Of a DNA stretch of 15,504 bases, positions 1-8,134 are shown piece by piece (the stretch's first letter is position 1; every line of letters begins with the position of its first letter). A program made the position numbers and the translations under genes. Origin of the DNA: Hydnum rufescens UP504 (lineage: Eukaryota; Basidiomycota; Agaricomycetes; Cantharellales; Hydnaceae); the NCBI GenBank assembly GCA_014904985.1, contig MU129424.1, forward strand, positions 1-15,504, written 5' to 3'. Under the pieces are notes generated by a model. It saw only the letters and a program-made list of their open reading frames with translations, was not told the DNA's origin and did not search any database.

Positions 1-5
1 GGAGA

Positions 6-452
6 GTACCCTTGGCTTCCCGGCATACGACTTGGTCATATGTTCAGTGGCAGCCCTCTGTTCAACCTGGCAGCTTGGCCACATGGCATACAACCAAGGT
101 GTATGCTTGGAAGTGCCCTGTCTTCTATGTGCAGTACCCTTGGCTTCTGAGCATACAACTTGGTCGTATGCTCAGTGGCCCTCTGTTCAACCTGGCCAGC
201 TTGGCCACATGGCATACAACTGAGGCATATGCTCAGTGGTATCCCCATCTCCTATGGGCAGTACCCTCAGCTTCCCAGCATATGACCAAGTTGTACACTC
301 AGTGACAGCCCTCTGTTCAACCTGGGCAGCTCAGCCACATGGCATACAACTGAGGTGTATGCTTGGAAGTGCCCTGTCTTCTATGTGCAGTACCCTCGGC
401 TTCTGAGCATATGACCTGGTCATATACTTGGTGGCCCTCTGTTCAATGTGGC
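6..452. repeat. Nested tandem satellite, period about 127 bases
   Basis: The motif GTACCCT starts at 6 (as GTACCC), 134, 261 and 390, and CCCTCTGTTCAA starts at 54, 179, 309 and 435, so the unit is 125-130 bases. Alternate units match best: those at 6 and 261 carry CTTCCCRGCATA, and those at 134 and 390 carry CTTCTGAGCATA. This gives a dimer of about 256 bases. Within each unit a GCATAY motif recurs every 61-66 bases (23, 86, 151, 212, 278, 342, 407), each inside an imperfect palindrome of the form CATAC-AC-GGT-TATG. The open frames crossing this array on both strands are by-products of the repeat. The array begins at or before the window edge and decays after 440. Confidence 0.9.
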
Positions 453-453
453 C

Positions 454-480
454 ACTTCCTGGGACTTCCTGGGACTTCCC
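454..480. repeat. Short 10-base tandem repeat
   Basis: The 10-mer ACTTCCTGGG occurs twice and is followed by a partial third copy (ACTTCCCG). It sits directly at the right edge of the satellite and may mark its boundary. Confidence 0.8.
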
Positions 481-591
481 GAGTAATACAAAGCAATGAG
501 CTGCTCAGTCACTCAGGTATTCCTAGGATTTCCTGATGAACTTGTAATATTTCAGAGACATGAAGTTATTACATGCAGTAAAATCCTTCAC

Positions 592-898
592 TCCCCACTC
601 CTTAGTGTGTCACTGTCAAGCACCTCTCCAACCATTATATCAACCTCGATAACTGGATCCAATTTGCCAGCCTTACTGTCTGCAGAATCATCATCAGAAC
701 TCTTGGCAGCCAATATGCCCTCTTCATCTTCAATTCGGTTGATTTCTGAGAGGGGAATTGAAGTTTGATGATGATGGTGAGGGAGGGGAGGGGTTGGAAG
801 TTGACTCCATGGTTGTATGTGTTTGGATGATAACGATGAGGTGGCAGTCTGCCATACAACTCCTAATTCTTGTAGCTGCACGAACTTCACCTCAATGG
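592..898 (-). CDS. Possible internal exon of an unrecognised acidic protein
   Basis: About 102 codons are open on the minus strand. Upstream is an acceptor-like CTTCTACAG ending at 899. Downstream is a donor-like GTGAAG starting at 591; without splicing the frame ends at a TGA at 588-590. The peptide has a four-histidine run, a proline-rich stretch and an acidic half with EDEEG and SSDDDSADS followed by KLDPVIEVD. This composition looks like disordered protein rather than an enzyme. I do not recognise a family. No convincing partner exon was found on either side, and the piece lies between a satellite and non-coding sequence, so it may be a gene fragment. Both splice sites are inferred by eye. 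Confidence 0.35.
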
Positions 899-1804
899 CT
901 GTAGAAGGGTAGGAAACTTAGGGTAAGAAAATGCCTAATTTTCATTATTTGAACCTTAGGTCCTCAGCTAAGCTACCTATATACACAAGTAGACTTGGAG
1001 TTGGACAATGGACAGAAACCGGGATGACTAAGAACCAACAAGTCATTGACTAATGAAAATTACATCACCTGAATCATGTCATTGCCTAGACTCCCTAGCA
1101 AATCTCATAAATAGATCAAGGACCTTCTGGGCCGGGTGGAGCCTTCCATAATAGGAAGAGGCCAGCCAGATCTGGAGCCCATCTAAAAATAAAAATCCAT
1201 ACCATGTGCTACTCAGGAGTTCTGGGCCAGCATATAAAAAACCTGTACATTACACCCCAATAATAATAATTCTTTCCCTCTTACCACTACAAGCCAGACA
1301 GTGCTTTGTGAAGCTGTGTGAAGGTATTCCCTGGTCAACACCTAGACCTTGTAAGATTTCTGTGGACTCAGCTTAACAACCAGCTGGCACAAGAAAGACT
1401 GAATTCTGAGACACCAACACCTACCTGAAAATCTGAGGATAGCTAAACCCCTCAGTTTCTGACTCATACCCATCTTGAGGACTGGCAGCTCCTCTCATCT
1501 ACCAGCCAACAACTGCTTGAGGACAGTATAATCCTCTCTTCTGAGCCCTACCCATTTGACTAATCCTGAGACAGTCAGTCTCAACACTCTTATTGCCAGT
1601 ACAGATAGCTTTCTATCCTAGTACTGTTTTAAAAGCTTACAGGCATTCCCATCTATATTGGAAGGGAAGTACCTGTCTCACCTTGGCATATTAAGGCAAG
1701 GTTTTGAGCTCTAAACTCAAATCCTCCCTTAGGTTTCTCACATCCTATATAGAAGAAACCCCTACAATGGCATACTTTAAATCTGGGTCTTGATCAGTGA
1801 CGGG
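899..1804. other. Non-coding stretch, possibly an old LTR remnant
   Basis: No frame of useful length is present. Features seen on the plus strand are a TATA-like GCATATAAAAAA near 1230-1242, an A/T run at 1258-1271, then several hundred pyrimidine-rich bases (about 1270-1600). That order resembles the U3-R-U5 layout of a retroelement LTR. No paired copy, clear TG...CA ends, target duplication or primer-binding site was found, so this is only a suggestion. The left end (900-970) may be intron of the 592-898 exon. Confidence 0.25.
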
Positions 1805-4094
1805 TCAGTGACAAGCACTAAGGATAAGTAGGATATTGGGATTACCACGAGTGTATGAAATCACATACTGGTAAGTGGTATACTCATCATTATACCATGT
1901 TTGGATAGAGACCAATTCTCATTGACACTGTGTGATCTCCTCTTGGCAATTGACTATCTCCTGCATAAATCGAATACCCTTACAGACAGTTTCACTCCCA
2001 AGCCAAGGAGGGACATGGCCGCCAAATTCGGCAAGGGTCTCTTCATCTATATCAAAATCAAGCCATATGTCAGCGTCAATGTCTAGCTTGAACAAGCCCT
2101 TGGGGTTGATGGGAGGCGGGACCACTGCACTCAGTGTGGGCTTCTTTCAAGTAGTGAGTTTCTTCTGAAGTTTGTTGAACTGAGAGATAAGTTTGTTCAC
2201 TGTGGGATTGCAGCATGTAATCACCTTTTTGGCATGTTCCTGTGTAGCATGATCTAGAGAACCTAGTGAATACAAGGCTGCACTTCACCATATTTAAGCT
2301 CACCCATTGCCTGAGTGTGGACTGCATGATCTAGATTCACAACTTCAAACTTGTGTTCCTGAATTTTTGCAATTATTCAATCTCTCAATGCCCACATGTT
2401 GAGTTGAATGTTGAACCAGTCATCATTCTTCATTTTCTCTAGCTTTGTGGCTGTCACTGGATCACTCAGATTCAGCTTGTCAGTCTTGCATTGAAGTCAG
2501 GACTGAAGGTGAGAGATAACAGCCTCTTTAGCTTCCAAGGTGACAATGAGATCTGACCTGAGGACATGAGTTGCGGCTGTGTCCAAATCATCCTCAGTTA
2601 CAGCTTCAATCTGATGGGCAAGTTCTTCTTTCTGGTCCTTGAGAATGTCAATTTCATTCATGAGCTGAACAACCTGATTTACAACCACAAGGCCTCTGTT
2701 TTTTGACTGCTCTGTTCAAGAACCCATGTCATTCAATATAGTTCATGCAATAAACTAAACTGAGGGATACCGACTTTGTAGTGGCCAGCTCTGGTAGGTC
2801 TGCTGCTGTTCAAACTGGCATTGGAGATACTCCTCGGTGTACCCCAGTGCACTGAAAGTGGCCAATGTGACCCCCAATCGAGACTTGGTTTTGTGAATTC
2901 GCTCCCTCAATCATTTGCTGAGAGAGATTGCCTCCTCCCTATTGCGTTGTTCAATTTGCAAATCCAGGATAAACAACCTCCTATGATACTTGAGAAAATA
3001 ATGAGTGTTGGGGGCTTGTCAATGGGTGTAAGCTACATACCCTGGTGACTTGAAGGCCAGGTATCAACTTCCTTAGATATGCCCAAAGCTGTTCACATCC
3101 TTCCCCATCAGACAACTCCCAAATATCACCCTTTTGTGGATGGTACCACAGCTGGCACACCCACTGGTGTCCATAAGTGTGGAATATGGAAGTGCCAAAT
3201 TGAAGCTGTGGCAGCCAGGAATTGAGGTAATTCCACTTTAGAAGTGCACAGTGCAACTGACAGGTGATGTCATACAGAAGACCTACTAGCCAATGGCTAG
3301 GTAGTTCTTTCATCAAGGCATCGATCAAGGTGAGAGCATAGAATTGCTTTTCACCAGCAGTCCACATGTTGGCAAGGAAGAGGGCATGGTCATGACGACA
3401 CAGCAGTGCCATCAGCCCAGTATCTGAAAACTGGGTGTGTGCTGCTTTGAGATGACTCTCATCTACAGCAATGAACAAATCTCTGCACTGTTGCAATGCT
3501 GAGTTGGGAACATTAAGACCATTCTCACATTTGTCATCATTGTCATCTGGTTGAGTGTGAGCAAGTGAATGCTTCGTCCCAGTACTGGTGCCATTAGTGG
3601 AGTGAATATGGTCAACTCTGGCCTCCCACTCATTCAAGAATTCATACAACAAATAAATTGTTTTAGGAGAACATATTGGTGGATCACATGCACCTACTTC
3701 GCCTTCATGGTCTTCACAGAAGTTGTGATCTGTATGTTGTTTTTGCTGGAAATTGGTGTCAATACAGACTACAAGGTGTAGTCTACAGAGGGGAAAATAT
3801 AATGAGTGATGAAGGACCATCTTGTGGTGTGTGTACACAAACATTTCACTGCCATGAGATGGTGGCTGACTGGCACCACCAAAACACGCAGCACATCTTG
3901 AATGTAGATACGCACTTGGGTGCTCATAAGGCTCTCCAGCCTTCTCTTCAGGGGTGTGGCCAATAGAGCCTTGAGCATTTAGGAAATCACACTCGAAAAT
4001 GGGGATTTTACTATCAAGTGGAGGGAGTTGGTCCAAAATGGAATGAACAGTGTTATCCAGTGGGTGTTCCAATGGAGAGAGAATGGTAGTCCGG
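1805..4094 (-). pseudogene. KDZ transposase, core and C-terminus (copy A part)
   Basis: This is the catalytic core and C-terminus of a Kyakuja-Dileera-Zisupton DNA transposase. An unbroken 383-codon frame (4132-2981, first residues from the adjoining insert) shows HSRCAACFGG (residues 78-87), CIDTNF (D125), ADxS-like VDESH, DTGLMALLCRHD, LLYDITCQL (D288), FHTYGHQW and SDGEGCE (E344). From memory of the family, D125, D288 and E344 fit the DDE triad. Further down, in other frames separated by introns or frameshifts, are TEEYL, a coiled-coil stretch (2497-2688), GLFKLDIDADIW and VPPWLG, the usual C-terminal signatures. The tail reads on past TGA codons at 2147-2149 and 1919-1921 to a stop at 1805. 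Both TGAs are plausibly former CGA arginine codons. The N-terminus is absent here: homology with copy B stops at 4094. The gene is dead as a whole, although the core frame is open. Confidence 0.88.
1936..4094. repeat. Direct duplication, copy A (2159 bases)
   Basis: This segment is collinear with 5045-7200. At the left edge TCTCCTCT-YR-GCAATTG is shared and the flanks differ. At the right edge GAATGGTAGTCYGG is shared and the flanks differ. Copies differ at a few percent of sites plus several single-base indels, and nearly all substitutions fit an ancestral CpG. Confidence 0.95.
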
Positions 4095-4268
4095 TGTTGG
4101 AGGGATAAACCCCTACACCATAGAATCCTCATCCGAGGCCCATTTTCCCTATGAACGAATCAATTATATGTCACCGTGCTCATTTAATTTAATCACCATT
4201 TGTTGATTCAAGAAATCAATTGGATTCCTATCCCTTTCCAACCCATAATATCGCCTCATTCCTTTACC

Positions 4269-4406
4269 ATGTCCACCAGTCAATTTATTGACTATCCATC
4301 GGACTTCAACAGTCCTCATCAAAAAGGGGCAGTTTATGCCCTACTTCAAGTCCATTTTCTTTGGACAAGGCAATTCAACTTGCCATCTTTCTTCAAGACT
4401 GGATGA
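4269..4406 (+). CDS. Possible first exon of an unrecognised gene
   Basis: An ATG at 4269 has a favourable fungal context (TTTACCATGTCC) and opens 45 codons starting MSTSQFIDYPSDF and containing HQKGAVYALLQVHF, ending at a TGA. The residue mix is protein-like, but no domain is recognised and no downstream exon is evident. It lies wholly in the CpG-retaining insert. It could be a captured 5' gene fragment or chance. Confidence 0.25.
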   Translation: MSTSQFIDYPSDFNSPHQKGAVYALLQVHFLWTRQFNLPSFFKTG

Positions 4407-4537
4407 CTTGCCTGCTCTTCCAAGCCATCCTATTGCCTTAAGGGCAATGAATTGTGATTATGTAACAATGTGGACTGGGCCTAGTTCCAATTCTGGACTC
4501 GTGGATCCATCACATGATCCAGATAGGGGCTGCACTA

Positions 4538-4860
4538 CTCTGAAGGAGTATTTTTCGAATTTCTCTGTCATTTCTGATCGGATCGACTCTAAACGACTGT
4601 TCCCAGAAAGATACAAATCGTACCTATCGAACGGTACCAAACACGAAATGAATGGATCAAAAATGCGGTCCCTGTAACAATATCTTGCCATCATTCATAC
4701 TCTGAAGGAGTATTTCTTGATTTTCGAAGCCAATTCTTATCGGATTCATTCTCGAGTACCACTCCCTGAAAGCTGTTGAAAATGCGCATCAAACAGTACC
4801 AAGGGAAAAACGAGCGGACACGAACTCCATTTTTCACAAGACAACTCCCTCCCCATGACT
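4538..4860. repeat. Degenerate direct repeat, about 162-base offset
   Basis: CTCTGAAGGAGTATTT occurs at 4538 and again at 4700. Homology continues weakly for about 120 bases, including ATCGGAT, a CAGAAAG/TGAAAG block and GGTACCAA/AGTACCAA. Many differences are not CpG-type, unlike the neighbouring KDZ copies. Confidence 0.6.
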
Positions 4861-5044
4861 CCCCCTTTGCTCCACCATTCAAAAATAGCAAATTACTTCT
4901 GGCCCTCTTATGTCCGATGGAGAAGACCCTCAGGGCGACCTATTCCACTTTTCCTTAAGGGAACTTGTCCAGGTTTGAAGGAGGAATAGCATGTAATGTG
5001 TCAATCTCCCCTTTTATCTTGAAATTGGAATATCTCCATCAGTT

Positions 5045-7200
5045 TCTCCTCTCAGCAATTGACTATCTCCTGCATAAATTGAATACCCTTATGGACAGTT
5101 TCACTCCAAGCCAAGGAGGGACATGGCTGCCAAATTCAGCAAGGGTCTCTTCATCTATATCAAAATCAAGCCATATGTCAGCATCAATGTCTAGCTTGAA
5201 CAAGCCCTTGGAGTTGATGGGAGGTGGGACCACTGCACTCAGTGTGGGCTTCTTTGAGTAGTGAGTTTCTTCTGAAGTTTGTTGAACTGAGAGATAAGTT
5301 TGTTCACTGTGGGATTGCAGCATGTAATCACCTTTTTGGCATGTTCCTGTGTAGTGTGATCTAGAGAACCTAGTGAATACAAGGCTGCACTTCACCATAT
5401 TTAAGCTCACCCATTGCCTGAGTGCGGACTGCATGATCTAGATTCACAACTTTGAACTTGTGTTCCTGAATTTTTGCAATTATTCAATCTCTCAACACCT
5501 GCATGTTGAGTTGAATGTTGAACCAGTCATTGTTCTTCATTTTCTCTAGCTTCACGGCTGTTGCTGGATCACTCAGATTCAGCTCATCAGTCTTGCATTG
5601 ACGTCAGGACCAAAGGTGAGAGATAATGGCCTCTTTAGCTTCCAAGGTGACAATGAGATCCGACCTGAGGACATGAGTTGCAGCTGTGTCCAAATCATCC
5701 TCAGTTACAGCTTCAATCTGATGGCAAGTTCTTCTTTCTGGTCCTTGAGAATGTCAATTTCATTTGTGAGCTGAACAGCCTGATTTACAACTGCAAGGCC
5801 TCTGTTTTTTGACTGCTCTGTTCAAGAACCCATGTCATTCAATATAGTTCATGCAATAAACTAAACTGAGGGATACCAACTTTGTAGTGGCCAGCTCTGG
5901 TAGGTCTGCTGCTGTTCAAACTGGCATCAGAGATACTCCTCAGTGTACCCCAGTGCACTGAAAGTGGCCAATGCAACCCCCAATTGAGACTTGGTTTTGT
6001 GAATTCGCTCCCTCAATCATTTTCTGAGAGAGATTGCCTCCTCCCTATTGCATTGTTCAATTTGCAAATCCAGGATAAACAACCTCCTATGATACTTAAG
6101 AAAATAATGAGTGTTGGGGGCTCGTCAATGGGTGTAAGCTACATACCCCGGTGACTTGAAGGCCAGGTATCAACTTCCTGAGATATGCCCAAAGCTGTTC
6201 ACATCCTTCCCCATCAGACAACTCCCAAATATCACCCTTTTGTGGATGGTACCACAGCTGGCACACCCACTGGTGTCCGTAAGTGTGGAATATGGAAGTG
6301 CCAAATTGAAGCTGTGGCAGCCAGGAATTGAGGTAATTCCACTTTAGAAGTGCACAGTGCAACTGACAGGCAATGTTGTACAGAAGACCTACTAGCCAAT
6401 GGCTAGGTAGTTCTTTCATCAAGGCGTCAATCAAGGCGAGAGTGTAGAATTGCTTTTTGACAGCAGTCCACATGTTGGCAAGGAAGAGGCATGGTCATGA
6501 TGACACAGCAGTGCCATCAGCCCGGTATCTGAAAACTGGGTGTGTGCTGCTTTGAGATGACTCTCATCCACAGCAATGAACAAATCTCTGCACTGTTGCA
6601 ATGCTGAGTTGGGAATGTTAAGACCATTCTCACATTTGTCATCATCATCATCTGGTCAAGTGCAAGCAAGCAAATGCTTTGTCCCAGTACTGGTGCCATT
6701 AGTGGAGTGAATATGGTCAACTCTGGCCTCCCACTCATTCAAGAATTCATACAACAAATAAATTGTTCTAGGAGAACATATTGGTGGATCACATGCACCT
6801 ACTTTGCCTTTATGGTGTTCACAGAAGTTGTGATCTGTATGTTGTTTTTGCTGGAAATTGGTGTCAATACAGACTACAAGGTGTAGTCTACAGAGGGGAA
6901 AATATAATGAGTGACAAAGGACCATCTTGTGGTGTGTATGTACACAAACATTTCACTGCCATGAGATGGTGGCTGACCAGCACTGCCAAAACACGTGGCA
7001 CATCTTGAATGTAGATATGCACTTGGGTGCTCATAAGGCTCTCCAGCCTTCTCTTCAGGGGTGTGGCCAATAGAGCCTTGAGCATTCAGGAAATCACACT
7101 CAAAAATGGGATTTTACCATCGAGTGGAGGGAGTTGGTCCAAAATGGAATGAACAATGTTATCTGGTGGGTGTTCCGATGGAGAGAGAATGGTAGTCTGG
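5045..7200. repeat. Direct duplication, copy B (2156 bases)
   Basis: Partner of 1936-4094 in the same orientation. It carries extra single-base deletions relative to copy A, for example near 6490 (AAGAGGCATG against AAGAGGGCATG) and near 7108 (ATGGGATT against ATGGGGATT). Confidence 0.95.
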
Positions 7201-8061
7201 ACAGCTTCAACCAAGCATGAGACCTCAGCATCAACTAAATGAACCAGAACCTGATATTGCACCAATGCATTTCCAAAATGTCAATGTAGAGAATCCTAAA
7301 AATAGCAAGATTGAGAAAGACTAGTGTTAAGTCAGAACACTACATGACCTACAGTATATGTACTGATGTGTGCAGCCGGTAGTGTCTCTTCTTCAAAAAT
7401 GAAAAAAGGTTTTCTGTCCATGCTTGCTCATTCAGAGCTAAGTGGATGAACAACCCTGCCATGAACTCTAGCATACCAAGATCAACAGCAAGTGTGGGAT
7501 GTACCTGCATGCACATGGGAAAACACTGCGATTGACAAGTTGGACTGCTGCAGGTTTGCATGTGCAACTTGAGTGCAATGTCTTCAAGCCCTAGATGAAC
7601 TTCATTAACAAATATAAGGGAAAGATGGGATCAAACTAATGATCAAGATAGACACAAGTGATTGTTAGAAGTTGTTTTCATAAGCAGTTGCACAAGTAAT
7701 GGTCAACCCCATTTGCAGAGGATAGCACCACTGATCCAGATTGGGTTATCTTTCTATATGCCATGAATGGTTTGATGAGCACAGGAAGGACCTCAATATT
7801 CCACTGCTGAGCAGTGGCAAGCTTCCATTGTGCATGCCAGGACAATCAAGGCAATAAAACAGTCAGTGCCTTTGCCTGAGGTGTGGTGGGTGGAGGAGGA
7901 ATGTCTATGTGCATAATGCTTTCAAAAGGTTCTTGACTCTGATGCAGGAGGATTGAATTGCCCATGGGAGAGATTCTCGGAGGCACAAAAAAGCTTGGCA
8001 ATGCATCTGTGTTACTACAAATGATGTGGGTCGCAAATCTTGTGAGTTTGCTCTTTGGCAT
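5045..8061 (-). pseudogene. KDZ transposase, N-terminus plus core (copy B part)
   Basis: The likely start is the ATG at 8059-8061 (MPKSKLTRF, basic). The N-terminal exon runs through FVPPRISP, IDIPPPPTTP and EVLPVLIKPF, then a cysteine-rich CxC-type segment (SCTCKPAAVQLV, then FPCAC) and, one base out of frame, HPTLAVDLGMLEF and AWTENLFSFLKKRHYR (7567-7349). An intron of about 53-57 bases (from 7296 to 7348/7352) leads to FGNALVQYQVLVHLVDAEV. These match the N-terminal layout I know for CxC/KDZ proteins. The frame carries TGA at 7846-7848 and 7281-7283, others in the cysteine-rich part, and frameshifts near 7108 and 6490. In the core, LLYDIxCQL has become LLYNIACQL, so the second acidic catalytic residue is lost. 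The C-terminal tail is truncated at 5045 after a TGA at 5052-5054. This is a pseudogene. Confidence 0.85.
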
Positions 8062-8134
8062 GCAGAAAGTGAAAGCAGCAATTGCCACAACCCAATCTGG
8101 CAATGCCATCCTAACTCCGTATATGTTGGGTACT

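Larger units (their letters stand above)
4095..5044. other. 950-base insert between the two KDZ copies, CpG-retaining
   Basis: This sequence has no match in the flanking copies. I count about 24 CpG in 950 bases, some 18 of them between 4556 and 4940, against about 3 in the 720 bases 2041-2760 of copy A. It contains a degenerate internal repeat (4538-4860) and a small plus-strand start-like frame (4269-4406). A plus frame (4288-4677, 129 codons) and two minus frames (4694-4458, 4891-4691) are also open, but none resembles a known protein. No terminal inverted repeats or target duplication were seen at its ends, so it may be filler DNA captured at the duplication junction rather than a mobile element. 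Confidence 0.7.

Noticed and set aside
12..305. Open frames of 60-97 codons on both strands across the satellite
   Set aside because: They follow the repeat unit on both strands and show no protein signature, so they are by-products of a stop-poor repeat.
900..1804. Definite LTR retrotransposon
   Set aside because: Only a TATA-like box and a pyrimidine-rich stretch are seen, with no second LTR, target duplication, primer-binding site or gag/pol coding sequence.
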